NCBI GenBank assembly: GCA_001830425.1
Contig: MIAA01000001.1
Span: forward strand, 1 to 42,490
Source of the DNA: Rhodospirillales bacterium RIFCSPLOWO2_02_FULL_58_16
GTDB taxonomy: Bacteria; Pseudomonadota; Alphaproteobacteria; Rhodospirillales; 2-02-FULL-58-16
Length of the DNA: 42,490 nucleotides
Reading direction: 5' to 3'
Shown: piece by piece, positions 18,289 through 27,744 of the stretch
Numbering within the stretch: the stretch's first letter is position 1
How the letters are laid out: each line of letters opens with the position of its first letter
Position numbers and translations under genes: made by a program
The notes under the pieces: generated by a model
What the model saw: the letters and a program-made list of their open reading frames with translations, nothing else
What the model was told of the DNA's origin: nothing
Database searches by the model: none

Positions 18289-19607
18289 GCTTGAGCGGTC
18301 GGTCGCCGCCGTCCCAGCCACCACAGCACCAGCAGTCCCGGAACGGCGAGGGCGGCGCTGAAAATGAAAAAGCCGAACCAGCCCATCGTCTCCGCCGCCC
18401 ATCCCGACGACGACGACAGCATGTCGCGGGCGAAGGCCATCAGGGAACTCAACAAGGCATACTGGGTGGCGGTGTAGGCCTTGGTGCACAGCGAGGACAA
18501 ATAGGCGACAAAGGCGGTGGTGGCCATGCCGGCGGTGACGTTTTCAGCGGTAATGGTCGCCATCAGCATCAAAACGTCGTGGCCGACCACGGCCTGAACG
18601 CAAAACATCAGGATGCCGGCGATCTGTAGAATTCCACATATCATCAGGCTTGGCATAATGCCGTAGCGGCTGACCGCGATGCCGCCGATCAGGGCGCCGA
18701 CCAGCGTGGCCCCCAGGCCGAAAACTTTGCTGACGGCGGCGATTTCGGTCATCGAAAATCCCATCTCCACATAGAAGGGATTGGCCATCACCCCTTGGTA
18801 GGCCTCGCCCAGCTTGTAAAGCATGATGAACAAAAGAATGGCGACCCAGCCGGGACGCCGCATAAAATCGTTGAACGGCGCGATAACGGCTTCGTAAAGC
18901 CAGGCCAGCCCCCGCGCCGACCACAGGGGAAGCCCGGCGGCCAGATGGTCGGCGATGCGCTTTTCCTCGTTATCGGCCAAAGTCAGGGAAACATCCGGCC
19001 GAGGCTCCCCGGCGCATAGAACGGTGATCATGCCGACTGCGCCCAGCGCCGCCATGACCATATAAACCTGGGGCCACGTCAAAACCGAGGCCAGCCACAA
19101 GGCCCCGGCCCCGGCGCTCAACATGCCGACCCGGTAACCGAGAACGATGGTCCCGGCGCCCGCGCCTTGTTGGTCTTCGTCCAGGGATTCCACCCGATAG
19201 GCGTCGATTACAATGTCCTGACTGGCCGAGCAAAACGCCACCAAAAGGGCGAACAAGGCGGTGGCCGCAGGATTGACGCCGGGGCCGGTCATGGACATGG
19301 CGAAGATCGCCGCCATCAGCGCCGCCTGGGTAACCAGCGCCCATCCGCGCCGACGTCCCAGCATCTTACTCAACACCGGCAACGGCAAGCGGTCGATCAA
19401 CGGCGCCCACAGGAACTTGAGGGCGTAGGGGGTGCGGACCAGGGAAAACAGCCCGATGGCGGTCAGCGACACGCCCTCCACCTTGAGCCACACCGACATG
19501 GTGGAAAAAACCAGCAACAGGGGCAGGCCGCTGGAGAACCCAAGGAAAAAAATGACGACAACCCGGCGATCAAAATAGACCCTGGCGGCGTCATGCCAGC
19601 TTTTCAT
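18267..19607 (-). CDS. ampG: Muropeptide permease AmpG (MFS)
   Basis: 446 residues, 12-14 predicted TM helices, inner membrane. AmpG imports anhydromuropeptides for peptidoglycan recycling and in many bacteria feeds the AmpR/AmpC induction signal. Family features include FSSGLPLLLVFSTMSVWLK near the N terminus, the LKFLWAPLIDR segment between helices 2 and 3, and SQDIVIDAYRVE in helix 5 region. Its start overlaps the stop of the upstream GT9 gene by four bases, which points to one operon of two glycosyltransferases and ampG. Its last six codons (HFVKGL) fall within the duplicated 179-bp sequence. Confidence 0.9.
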   Translation of the reverse strand: MKSWHDAARVYFDRRVVVIFFLGFSSGLPLLLVFSTMSVWLKVEGVSLTAIGLFSLVRTPYALKFLWAPLIDRLPLPVLSKMLGRRRGWALVTQAALMAAIFAMSMTGPGVNPAATALFALLVAFCSASQDIVIDAYRVESLDEDQQGAGAGTIVLGYRVGMLSAGAGALWLASVLTWPQVYMVMAALGAVGMITVLCAGEPRPDVSLTLADNEEKRIADHLAAGLPLWSARGLAWLYEAVIAPFNDFMRRPGWVAILLFIMLYKLGEAYQGVMANPFYVEMGFSMTEIAAVSKVFGLGATLVGALIGGIAVSRYGIMPSLMICGILQIAGILMFCVQAVVGHDVLMLMATITAENVTAGMATTAFVAYLSSLCTKAYTATQYALLSSLMAFARDMLSSSSGWAAETMGWFGFFIFSAALAVPGLLVLWWLGRRRPTAQAHFVKGL

Positions 19608-20728
19608 GCCGCCCCGCCTTTTTTCAGAAGCTTCAAGACCGCCGCCGTCACCTTATCGGGATCAAGGCGGGCGACGCACGGATAGACGCCGTTCTCCGGG
19701 GGATGAATACACTCGCCGAGGCAGCCCCGACACTCCATGTCGTGATAAAGGAAGACGACATTATCCGGAGTCATACGGATATCGTAAGGAATGCTGTCAA
19801 CGACATGGGCGGCCCCGGCCAGACATAGAGTGGGAACGCCGATTCCCGCCGCCAAATGCATCACCGAGGTATCCACCGACGCCACCAGACTCGCCGCGCC
19901 CAGCAATGCCGCCTTGGCCTCAAGCCCCTCCTCGTTGACGATGACGCCGGCAAGCTCCGAATATTCAGGATTGCGCGCAAGGTCGCCCGGTCCCGCCGAC
20001 AGGATCACATCAAAATCCGCCTTCACGGCGTCGATAATCCGCCGGTATTGCCTGATGGGATGTTGGCGCAGGGCGACGGCGGAAAACGGATGCAGGACGA
20101 CAAACGGCCGCTCGCGCTTGGCCGGATTAGGCACCCTTTCCGGCGCGAAGCGAACCATGGGCGGCGGATCATCGCGAGCGGTCAAGGCATTGGCCAGTTC
20201 CGTCCACCGCACCGCACGATGAGCCATGCCGCTTTTGACCTTGACCCAGCGGTCATACCAACAACGGTTGGCTAAAAGCTGCTTGTCGTGCTTGGGCCAG
20301 GAGCGCGGCTCCATGGCTATGGAGTATTCGGCGTTACAGGCCATGACGATGACATCATCCACCGTCGGCAAACGCAAATGATCGGCGCTTACGACCAGCC
20401 GGTAGCCGGCGTTATTGAAATCCAGGCAGACGCCCAGACGATAGACGGGATTGCGCAGAAAGCGGCGGTAATCCATCCCGATCAACCGGACATCGGGAGG
20501 AAACAGGAAGGCGACGGCCTGCGACTTGGTCTGGACCAGCACATGAATCGGCTCGCCGTCCATGGCCAACGCCCTGAAGCGGGGAATCATCAGCGAGAAC
20601 AAGATAGTGTCGCCCAGTCCGCCGCTGGAAATCAGCAGCACGCCGCGCCGCCGCCGGCTTCGGCCCTGCCGCCGCCTTCTCAGCATCACATAGCGGTCAA
20701 CCAGAGCGGAAAGTTTCAGGCGCGACAC
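19604..20728 (-). CDS. Glycosyltransferase family 9 (heptosyltransferase-like), second of a pair
   Basis: 374 residues with two Rossmann-like halves, GT-B fold. The N-terminal motif SSGGLGDTILF and the C-terminal nucleotide-sugar site VDTSVMHLAAGIGVPT are typical of GT9 ADP-heptosyltransferase relatives; HPFSA corresponds to the mid-protein phosphate-binding motif. A Cys-rich tail, MECRGCLGEC...CV, follows. GT9 enzymes act at the cytoplasmic face on LPS core or related glycans; donor and acceptor cannot be told. It follows a second GT9 gene with one base between them and overlaps ampG by four. Confidence 0.85.
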   Translation of the reverse strand: MSRLKLSALVDRYVMLRRRRQGRSRRRRGVLLISSGGLGDTILFSLMIPRFRALAMDGEPIHVLVQTKSQAVAFLFPPDVRLIGMDYRRFLRNPVYRLGVCLDFNNAGYRLVVSADHLRLPTVDDVIVMACNAEYSIAMEPRSWPKHDKQLLANRCWYDRWVKVKSGMAHRAVRWTELANALTARDDPPPMVRFAPERVPNPAKRERPFVVLHPFSAVALRQHPIRQYRRIIDAVKADFDVILSAGPGDLARNPEYSELAGVIVNEEGLEAKAALLGAASLVASVDTSVMHLAAGIGVPTLCLAGAAHVVDSIPYDIRMTPDNVVFLYHDMECRGCLGECIHPPENGVYPCVARLDPDKVTAAVLKLLKKGGAA

Positions 20729-20729
20729 G

Positions 20730-21959
20730 TCAGGCCGCCCCGCCGCTTTTCAGCAGCCCTTCTATTTCATCCCACACCCGGTCCTCGCCGATGGCGCTGA
20801 TGCAGGGGAAAACATCGAACTTGGTCGGTCGTTTGTGACATCGCCAGAAACAGTGATAGCACTCCATCTCATGGAAGACGAAACGGGCATTGGCGGGGGT
20901 TACGCTTTCAGGATAGGGAACAAAGCTGCCGAAATGTCCGCCGCCGACGATGACCAGGGTCGGCGTCCCGAGGGCGATGCCGAGGTGGGCCGGCCCGGTA
21001 TCATTGCTGATCATGCCCGCCGCATGGTTGATGATATCCAGTAAAACAGGCAGGCCGGTCAATCCGATGAGGTCGATAACGCCGGCTTCCCTGCCGATTT
21101 CGCTCATCCGCTCCTCGCCGGTTTTTTCTTCCTGGGCGCCGACGAAAACCACGCGATAGCCTTCCTTGAGCAGCCGGCGGGCGATGTTCAGATAACAGGC
21201 CAAAGGCCAGCGGCGGCCCGGCTCGTTGCTGCCGGGATTGAGAACCACATAGGGCGCTCCGTCCTCAATCGGCGGCGCATCGCTGCGCCAGGCAATTTTC
21301 GGCGGCGTCGGCGTGATTTCCGAACCGGCGACGGCCGAGACAAAGCGAAAATGGCGGATCACCTCGTGGGTGGGGTAGTCGCCGGTCGTGATAATATCGT
21401 CAACCTGACTCAGATAGTACAAGAACTCAGGCCGCGTCGGCTCATTGATATAGGGCAGGGAAACGACGGTCCTCGGCGCTCCTGAAACCCAGGTCAGGCT
21501 GTCGGCCATCATCGCCCGCCGCAGAAATGAATCACAGACGGTGACCGCAGGCGCCAGGTTGCGCACCCAAAGCGAAACCTTGAACCGATAAAGCGGACGA
21601 CGCGCATAGGCGTGTTCGTCGATAGTGTAAACGCGGTAGCCGGCGAAAATCACATCGGCGATGACGGCCCAACTGGCGCAGCCGAGCACCGTAATATCTT
21701 CGCGCGCGATGCCGAAAACCTCGGAATAATGATCCAGAGCGCCGCGAAACAGCACCATATCGCCGATGCCGTCCATGCGCACCACCAGCAGACCGCGACG
21801 GGGCTTGAACACCGGCCAGAAGCGGGCAATCAAATCCGGCGCCCGAAACATCCACCAGCGCCGCCGCATGCCCGCCGGCAGGGAGCGCCAGAACCATGAC
21901 GTTTCAAACCGATGACCGGGGATCGCCGGAAGCCGCCTGTTATTGTCCGAACCGACCAT
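20730..21959 (-). CDS. Glycosyltransferase family 9 (heptosyltransferase-like), first of a pair
   Basis: 409 residues. GT-B architecture with RMDGIGDMVLFRGAL in the N-terminal half and NPGSNEPGRRWPL plus SNDTGPAHLGIALGTPT in the C-terminal half, the classical GT9 nucleotide-sugar-binding region. As in its neighbour the protein ends with a Cys-rich motif, here HEMECYHCFWRC. It is a paralogue rather than a recent copy, since only the motifs agree. An envelope or LPS role is likely from family and from ampG in the same operon, but is inferred. Confidence 0.87.
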   Translation of the reverse strand: MVGSDNNRRLPAIPGHRFETSWFWRSLPAGMRRRWWMFRAPDLIARFWPVFKPRRGLLVVRMDGIGDMVLFRGALDHYSEVFGIAREDITVLGCASWAVIADVIFAGYRVYTIDEHAYARRPLYRFKVSLWVRNLAPAVTVCDSFLRRAMMADSLTWVSGAPRTVVSLPYINEPTRPEFLYYLSQVDDIITTGDYPTHEVIRHFRFVSAVAGSEITPTPPKIAWRSDAPPIEDGAPYVVLNPGSNEPGRRWPLACYLNIARRLLKEGYRVVFVGAQEEKTGEERMSEIGREAGVIDLIGLTGLPVLLDIINHAAGMISNDTGPAHLGIALGTPTLVIVGGGHFGSFVPYPESVTPANARFVFHEMECYHCFWRCHKRPTKFDVFPCISAIGEDRVWDEIEGLLKSGGAA

Positions 21960-22025
21960 GGGTCAAGTACTAGAGCATTTAAAGATTGATTGGAACACTC
22001 AAGACCGTTGTGGGCCATGCCTTAT

Positions 22026-22142
22026 CGTCTTTGCGAGGATTGCGAGAAGCGGAGCGACGAAGCAAGACGAAGCAATCCAGAGAGCGCCACCGGCCACTGG
22101 ATTGCTTCCCGTGTCGCTGACGCTCTCACGGTCGCAATGACG
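22026..22142. repeat. CGTCATTGCGAG / AGCAATCCAG hairpin repeat, copy 1
   Basis: AGCAATCCAG (22071-22080) and CTGGATTGCT (22097-22106) pair exactly, and outer arms CGTCTTTGCGAG and TCGCAATGACG extend the fold. It fills most of the gap between aroC and the GT9 gene. The same family recurs at 27185-27296 and, as one arm, at 12218. Confidence 0.85.
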
Positions 22143-22193
22143 CCAAGGCGCAACGCGGGTGATCCTGATCAATCCTGATGCGCCGGCTTCTTC

Positions 22194-23267
22194 TCACTTC
22201 CCGCATTGGGCCTTGTGGCGCAGCAGGTGATCGGCCAGGACCAGGGCGATCATGGCCTCGGCCACCGGCGCGGCGCGGATGCCGATACAGGGATCATGGC
22301 GGCCCTTGGTGATGATCTCGGTGTCTTCGCCGAGGGCGGTAACGGTCTTGCGGGGGATCAAGACGGAACTGGTCGGCTTGACGGCGATCCGGGCGATTAT
22401 GTCCTGACCGCTGGAAATGCCGCCCAGAATGCCGCCGGCGTTATTGGAAAGGAATGCCGGGCGTTCGCCGTCCATGCGCATTTCGTCGGCGTTCTCGGGG
22501 CCGGTGAGTTCGGCGGAAGCGAATCCGGCGCCGATCTCGACGCCTTTGACGGCGGGGATGCTCATCAGGGCCTTGGCGATATCGGCGTCCAGCCGGTCAA
22601 AGACCGGAGCGCCGAGGCCCGCCGGAACGCCCGAGGCCACAATTTCAACCACGGCGCCGATGGAAGAGCCGTCCTTACGAATGGCGCCCAGGTAATTTTC
22701 CCAAACTCCCGCCATCGCCTTGTCGGGGCACCAAAATGGATTATTTCCGGTCTCGGCCCAATCCCAGGCCTGACGGTCGATACGGTGCGTTCCCATTTGC
22801 ACCAAAGCGCCGCGAATATTCACCTTAGGCCCAAGCACTTTGCGGGCGACGGCGCCGGCGGCGACCCGCATCGCCGTTTCCCGGGCGCTGGAGCGGCCTC
22901 CGCCGCGATAGTCGCGGATGCCGTATTTTTGCTGATAGGTAAAGTCGGCATGGCCGGGACGGAACTTGTCCTTGATCTCGGCATAGTCCCTGGAGCGCGC
23001 ATCCTCGTTGATGATCAGCAATCCTATGGGGGCGCCGGTGGTCAGTCCCTCAAAGACGCCGGAAAGGATTTCGACCCGATCCGGCTCTTGGCGTTGAGTG
23101 GTAAATTCGGATTGACCGGGGCGACGCTTGTCCAGGTAGGGCTGGATATCCTCTTCGCCAAGCTCGATCATGGACGGAACGCCGTCGATAACACAGCCGA
23201 TGGCGGGACCGTGACTCTCGCCGAAGGAGGTGACGCGGAACAAGTGGCCGAAGGTGTTGCCGGACAT
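22194..23267 (-). CDS. aroC: Chorismate synthase
   Basis: Makes chorismate from EPSP in the last shikimate step, using reduced FMN. The 357 residues carry the family signatures [14 protein letters not shown] (start), [17 protein letters not shown] (FMN and substrate site) and [18 protein letters not shown] (end). It begins 7 bp after the fabI stop on the same strand, so the two are very probably co-transcribed. Confidence 0.97.
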   Translation of the reverse strand: MSGNTFGHLFRVTSFGESHGPAIGCVIDGVPSMIELGEEDIQPYLDKRRPGQSEFTTQRQEPDRVEILSGVFEGLTTGAPIGLLIINEDARSRDYAEIKDKFRPGHADFTYQQKYGIRDYRGGGRSSARETAMRVAAGAVARKVLGPKVNIRGALVQMGTHRIDRQAWDWAETGNNPFWCPDKAMAGVWENYLGAIRKDGSSIGAVVEIVASGVPAGLGAPVFDRLDADIAKALMSIPAVKGVEIGAGFASAELTGPENADEMRMDGERPAFLSNNAGGILGGISSGQDIIARIAVKPTSSVLIPRKTVTALGEDTEIITKGRHDPCIGIRAAPVAEAMIALVLADHLLRHKAQCGK

Positions 23268-23274
23268 GGAAGAC

Positions 23275-24114
23275 CTATACGGTTGAAATGTCAGGCGCGT
23301 CCACCGCCTTCATGCCGACCACATGGTAACCGCAATCAACGTGATGTATCTCGCCGGTTACGCCGCTGGACATGTCGCTCAAAAGATATAGGCCGGCGCC
23401 GCCGATGTCTTCAAGGGTGACATTGCGCCTGAGCGGTGAATTGTATTCGTTCCACTTGAGGATATAGCGGAAATCGCCGATACCCGACGACGCCAGGGTC
23501 TTCATCGGACCGGCGGAAATGGCGTTGACGCGGATGTTGCGCGATCCCAAATCCTCAGCCAGATAACGGACGCTGGCTTCGAGCGCCGCCTTGGCGACCC
23601 CCATGACGTTATAATGGGGCGTAACCCTTTCGGCGCCGAGATAGCTGAGGGTCAACAAGCTGCCGCCATTGGTCATAAGCGGCGCCGCAAGCCGGCACAG
23701 GGCGGTGAAGGAGTAGCACGAGATATTCATGGTCCGGGTGAAATTATCAAGCGAGGTGTCGATGTATTGGCCCTTCAGTTCCTCTTTGTCCGAATAAGCG
23801 ACGGCATGGACCACGAAATCCAGCTTTCCCCAGCGTTTGGCGATAACGGCGAAGACCGCGTCCATGCTTGCCGCATCGGTAACGTCGCAAGGAAGCAGCA
23901 AATTGGACCGGATCGATTCGGCCAACGGCGTCACGCGCTTCTGCAAGGCCTCGCCCTGGTAGGTGAACGCCAGTTCGGCGCCTTGGGCGCTGGCCGCACG
24001 GGCGATGCCCCAGGCGATCGAACGGTCGTTGGCGACGCCCATGATCAGGCCTCGCTTTCCGGCCAGGAGCGGCATAGGGGCCGTCATCGTTTCATGGCTT
24101 ATTGGGTCCAGCAA
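23275..24114 (-). CDS. fabI: Enoyl-[acyl-carrier-protein] reductase FabI
   Basis: NADH-dependent last step of each fatty-acid elongation cycle; short-chain dehydrogenase fold. Signatures: [19 protein letters not shown] (nucleotide site), [20 protein letters not shown], and the catalytic pair in [20 protein letters not shown] with Tyr and Lys spaced as in FabI. The TTG start at 24114 has AAAGGGGGG four bases upstream. An ATG at 24087, giving [13 protein letters not shown], fits homologues' N termini from memory but has no visible ribosome-binding site. The start is therefore uncertain by nine codons. Forms an operon with aroC. Confidence 0.95.
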   Translation of the reverse strand: MLDPISHETMTAPMPLLAGKRGLIMGVANDRSIAWGIARAASAQGAELAFTYQGEALQKRVTPLAESIRSNLLLPCDVTDAASMDAVFAVIAKRWGKLDFVVHAVAYSDKEELKGQYIDTSLDNFTRTMNISCYSFTALCRLAAPLMTNGGSLLTLSYLGAERVTPHYNVMGVAKAALEASVRYLAEDLGSRNIRVNAISAGPMKTLASSGIGDFRYILKWNEYNSPLRRNVTLEDIGGAGLYLLSDMSSGVTGEIHHVDCGYHVVGMKAVDAPDISTV

Positions 24115-24355
24115 TTTTCCCCCCTTTGAGGAGATACGAATAAGCCCGTATAGAGATGGTGTCCATTACTCTAATCACCCTTGGCAATATATGGTATAGC
24201 GGGGAACCGTCAATCGCTTGTAGTGCCCGGCGTGATCACAATGCTGCAATGGAATGAAACATTTGCCGGGAAAATAATTTGTCCGCAAGCGGGACGCCGT
24301 GCATGATAAAGTTAATCCTGATTTGTCGGCGATCATCGTTATAGAGTGATGGAAC

Positions 24356-25144
24356 ATGGCTGAGAAAAAGAAACCCGAAGAACCTAAAAAAGAAGCCCCT
24401 AAAAAGGAAGACCCTAAAAAGGAAGCGCCCAAGAAAAAGGAAAGCTTCTGGCGCTCCAAGGCCGCCAAGCGGGCCATTTTGGTGTTCGGATTGCCGATCA
24501 TCGGGATACTGGGATGGTATGCCTACACGGTGACCTACGAACTCAACAAGCCGACCATGAAGAAGTTCGAAGAGGAAATGGTCAGTAAAGCCAAAAGCAT
24601 GGCCGAGAAGGCGATCAAAGAAGGATTCGCGGTCAAGGATGTCGATGCCTGCCAAAAAATGATTGACGAATACACCACGCCGAAAGGATGGACCTACACG
24701 GACGCAACACTCTATGAGCTTGTCGGCCTGCCGAAGACGACCTCCAGGGAAAAAATGGAGGAACGCTGTATCTTCTACGCCAAGACGGTAGTCGAGATGG
24801 AGAAGTTGTCCCACCACACCCGGCATGTTTTTGTCTGTGGAGAGTCGCGCTTTGAGGCGGGAAAAAGCGGTCACCACTATATCACGGCCGATCCGGGCGG
24901 ACGGGGAGCAATCGAGCATGTCGGCGCCAAGGAGACTCTGGTCCCCATCCCCGTCGGGAAATCAAAAGTCCATACGCTATGGCAGTTCTACAACGTCGGG
25001 GACGGCTGCATCATCGTCGGCTTGTCAAAGAGCGAAGCTTTCAGCATGTCGGGGCATGTAACCCACGCCAAGGAGGATATGAAAGAGGAACCGAAAAAGG
25101 AGGCGAAAGAGGAGCCGAAAAAAGCTCCGCCAAGCGGGCATTAA
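24356..25144 (+). CDS. Single-pass membrane protein with Lys/Glu/Pro-rich termini, unknown function
   Basis: 262 residues. Residues 4-29 are repeated K/E/P units (KKEAPKKEDPKKEAPKK), then a TM helix (about 40-58), then about 180 residues likely outside the cytoplasm, and a second K/E/P-rich tail (about 242-258). Four cysteines (99, 138, 161, 218) in the extracytoplasmic part could form two disulfides. The segment DGCIIVGLSKSEAF may be a terminal beta strand of the folded part. I recognise no family. It stands alone: rightward, ending 4 bp from the convergent transporter gene. The 241-bp gap before it holds no other gene I can support. Confidence 0.75.
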   Translation: MAEKKKPEEPKKEAPKKEDPKKEAPKKKESFWRSKAAKRAILVFGLPIIGILGWYAYTVTYELNKPTMKKFEEEMVSKAKSMAEKAIKEGFAVKDVDACQKMIDEYTTPKGWTYTDATLYELVGLPKTTSREKMEERCIFYAKTVVEMEKLSHHTRHVFVCGESRFEAGKSGHHYITADPGGRGAIEHVGAKETLVPIPVGKSKVHTLWQFYNVGDGCIIVGLSKSEAFSMSGHVTHAKEDMKEEPKKEAKEEPKKAPPSGH

Positions 25145-25148
25145 TACT

Positions 25149-27005
25149 CTAAAGCCCGTAGTACCATGGGACAAACATGGTGAAGACGGTCCACATTACG
25201 ATGGCCAGGGGGATGCCGACGCGGGCATAGTCAGTGAACTTGTAATGACCGGGGGCCATCACCAGCAAATTGGTCTGATACCCTATCGGCGAGAAGGAGC
25301 AACTGGCGCCGATAATCACGGCGACGGCGAACGGTTCATGGGGGAGACTCATCGCCTGGGCCAGATTAACGGCAATGGGCGTAAGCAGGACGGCGACGGC
25401 GTTATTGGCGAGCACGTTGGTGAACCCCACCACCATCAGGAAAAAAAGCGACAGGATTACGGTCGGCCCGAAGCCTTCAAAGGCCTTCACAAAGGCATTG
25501 GCCAGATAGGCCGCCCCTCCGGTCCCGTGCAGAGCGGCGCCCATAGCCATGGAGGCCAGGATCATGGAAACGAGCATCGGATCAATGGCGCGGGCCGCCT
25601 GGCGGACATTGAGGACGCCTAAAGCCACCATGGCGGTGGCCCCCGTCAATGTCGCCGCCACCACCGGAAGCAGCTCCGAAGCGGACAACAAGATGGTTAT
25701 CAAAAAAATCAGGCTGGCCCGCTTGGCGTGGTCCAGCGTCGGCAGTTCCTCCGTTGACCATTCGATCAGCACTACGTCGCCTTGCCTTTTCAGGGCGCTG
25801 ATGTTCTTGGGCTGGCCCTGAACCAACAGCATGTCCCCCGCCCGTAGCTGGATATCGGCGAGGCGAGAGCGAATCATCCGCGAGCGGCGCTGGATGCCGA
25901 GTACGATGCATTGCGTCTTGTAGTGAAATCCGATCTGGGGAAGGGTCTGGCCGATAAACCGCGAGGCCGGAGCCACCATCACCTCGGCCAGCATCCGCTG
26001 GCTGTTTCGCTGCGAACGCTCGCCATCGGGGATACGATCATCGTCAATATCCGGGTCCAGCAGGCCCGGATCATGGGACAACGCCATGGTCAGCACCTTG
26101 CGGGTGGCCGCCACCACCAGCACGTCGCCGGCTTGGGCCTGATAGTTTTCGAAGGGAGGAAGGATGCCTTCTTCGCCCCGCTGAACCATGCGCACCGTCA
26201 TGTCGGGCAAACTGGCGAAGTGGCCGCCGGCCGCCTCCTTGCCCACCAGTTGCGAACCCTCGGTGATGATGATCTGGGCGATGAACTGCTTGCCGCCGCC
26301 TTCGAACATGGTATTGACCAGCGAGGTTCTATCCGGCAGCAGACGCGACGCGAACAGCAAAATAAAGAGCAGCCCGGCCCCGCCCACCGCCAGACTGGGA
26401 ATCGTAAAATCAAAGAAGCCGAAGGGCCGAACCGACATCTGGATCAGCGCACTGTTGACCAACAAGTTGGTGCTGGTGCCGACCAGCGTCGTCATGCCGC
26501 CCAGCAGGGCGACATAGCTGAGGGGGAGCATTATCCTGCTCGCCGAGAAGCCCAGGCGCGTCGCCAGCGCCTGCATAATGGGAATAAACATGATAACGAC
26601 AGGAGTATCATTGATGAAGGCGCTGATCGCGAACACCATGATCAGGGAAACGGTTATGGACACTCCCGCATGGTGACCGCAGATACGCATCAACAGCCGG
26701 GCGCTGCGATCCATCACGCCGGTGCGGACCATGCCCTGACCCATCACCAGCAGCGACAGCATCGCAATCAGCGCCGGATTGGCGACCCCCTCAAGAAGAT
26801 CGGCGGGGCCAAGCAGGTTGCCGCCCTTCCCGTCGGCCACAGGAAACACGGAGAAAAACAGCAGCAATGCGCAGATAACGCCGAAAGACGACACCTCCAT
26901 AGGCAGCCGCTCGCTTATATAAAGCGCCAGCGCCCCCAGAATGACGGCAAACACCGCCCACATCTGAAAATCAGTAGCCGCCGCCGCTTGTGTTATCTCA
27001 TGCAT
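25149..27005 (-). CDS. SLC13/DASS-type transporter with two RCK_C (TrkA_C) domains
   Basis: I start at ATG 27005; the frame stays open to a TTG at 27071 without a convincing site. Of 618 residues, both ends are multi-TM halves of an ion/anion symporter of the CitT/SLC13 superfamily (for example SFINDTPVVIMFIPIM and the mirrored TNVLANNAVAVLLTPIA). Between them lie two RCK_C modules, about residues 235-315 and 330-415, with GSQLVGKEA and ASRFIGQTL openings. Family members move sulfate, dicarboxylates or other anions; RCK_C may bind a regulatory ligand. The substrate cannot be assigned. It converges on the K/E-rich membrane protein gene. Confidence 0.85.
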   Translation of the reverse strand: MHEITQAAAATDFQMWAVFAVILGALALYISERLPMEVSSFGVICALLLFFSVFPVADGKGGNLLGPADLLEGVANPALIAMLSLLVMGQGMVRTGVMDRSARLLMRICGHHAGVSITVSLIMVFAISAFINDTPVVIMFIPIMQALATRLGFSASRIMLPLSYVALLGGMTTLVGTSTNLLVNSALIQMSVRPFGFFDFTIPSLAVGGAGLLFILLFASRLLPDRTSLVNTMFEGGGKQFIAQIIITEGSQLVGKEAAGGHFASLPDMTVRMVQRGEEGILPPFENYQAQAGDVLVVAATRKVLTMALSHDPGLLDPDIDDDRIPDGERSQRNSQRMLAEVMVAPASRFIGQTLPQIGFHYKTQCIVLGIQRRSRMIRSRLADIQLRAGDMLLVQGQPKNISALKRQGDVVLIEWSTEELPTLDHAKRASLIFLITILLSASELLPVVAATLTGATAMVALGVLNVRQAARAIDPMLVSMILASMAMGAALHGTGGAAYLANAFVKAFEGFGPTVILSLFFLMVVGFTNVLANNAVAVLLTPIAVNLAQAMSLPHEPFAVAVIIGASCSFSPIGYQTNLLVMAPGHYKFTDYARVGIPLAIVMWTVFTMFVPWYYGL

Positions 27006-27184
27006 TTGGTCGGATAACGCTCTAATGATTGGGAATAGACAAGGACCGGCGGCGGGTGAACCGATTGTCAAGGCTACCCCTTCGGGAAAGAATGGTCAAC
27101 CATCCCCGGACAGGACTGTCCCCGGACAGGATCTTCCCCAAAAATTTCAGCAAAAAAGTTGAGGATAAGCTGCGGTCGCCTTGC

Positions 27185-27296
27185 CGTCATTGCGACCGCG
27201 CCCCGAGCGTAGCGAAGGGGGCAGCGACGCGGGAAGCAATCCAGATGGCGGTTTTGCTGACTGGATTGCTTCGTCGCTCCGCTCCTCGCAAAGACG
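27185..27296. repeat. CGTCATTGCGAG / AGCAATCCAG hairpin repeat, copy 2
   Basis: AGCAATCCAG (27235-27244) and CTGGATTGCT (27261-27270) pair exactly; outer arms CGTCATTGCGA and CTCGCAAAGACG match those of copy 1. It lies upstream of the transporter gene. Confidence 0.85.
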
Positions 27297-27342
27297 GTGA
27301 GGCTCGGCCCGGCGCGGACTTGACGGCGGCCAAAATAACTTG

Positions 27343-27398
27343 GCGTCTTAGCGTCTTCGCGTGAACAGACCATGTTTCACGCGAAGACGCTAAGACGC
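27343..27398. repeat. Perfect 23-bp palindromic hairpin
   Basis: The arms 27343-27365 and 27376-27398 are exact reverse complements around a 10-base loop. The arm contains GCGTCTTAGCGTCTTCGCG, itself built from a repeated GCGTCTT unit. There is no T-run after it, so it is more like a dispersed palindrome than a terminator. Confidence 0.85.
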
Positions 27399-27513
27399 GA
27401 AAGCATGATGAAAGGTAAGCCGTTTCATTACCGTCATGCACGGCCAAGAAAGGCTGTTGTGAACAACTTTTTGTTATTATGGAGACATTCAATAGATTGC
27501 CCTGCGAGATATA

Positions 27514-27630
27514 TTAATAGGCCTTGCGGTCGGGAAGAACCAGAGAAACAAAAGCCGAGCACAAAAACGTGAAGCCGATGAAGATGGTTCCAAAGACGGT
27601 AGTAGCCAGAAGAGCATACAGGGTATCCAT
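27514..27630 (-). CDS. 38-residue single-pass membrane peptide
   Basis: The frame begins MDTLYALLATTVFGTIFIGF and continues with a hydrophobic run through FLCSAFVSLVL to LPDRKAY. Residues about 5-33 form one long TM helix, and the tail is short and charged. GGGAGGT sits five bases before the ATG, the best ribosome-binding site in this gap. It stands alone on the leftward strand. Such peptides are often small subunits or modulators of membrane complexes such as oxidases or transporters; I recognise no family. The case rests on the RBS and composition only. Confidence 0.6.
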   Translation of the reverse strand: MDTLYALLATTVFGTIFIGFTFLCSAFVSLVLPDRKAY

Positions 27631-27744
27631 GACGGACCTCCCATGGTTTGACGTTAAGCTGAGCGAATTATCGCACTGACGCCCTTAACCAGGGCTGATC
27701 ATGCCGTTAATCCGGCATTCATAAAAAACATTCGGTGGTTATCA

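Larger units (their letters stand above)
27006..27513. other. Gene-free stretch with two repeat elements
   Basis: No gene is supported here. It holds the hairpin repeat at 27185-27296 and the 23-bp palindrome at 27343-27398, plus short tandem words such as the CCCCGGACAGGA pair near 27104-27132. Confidence 0.6.
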
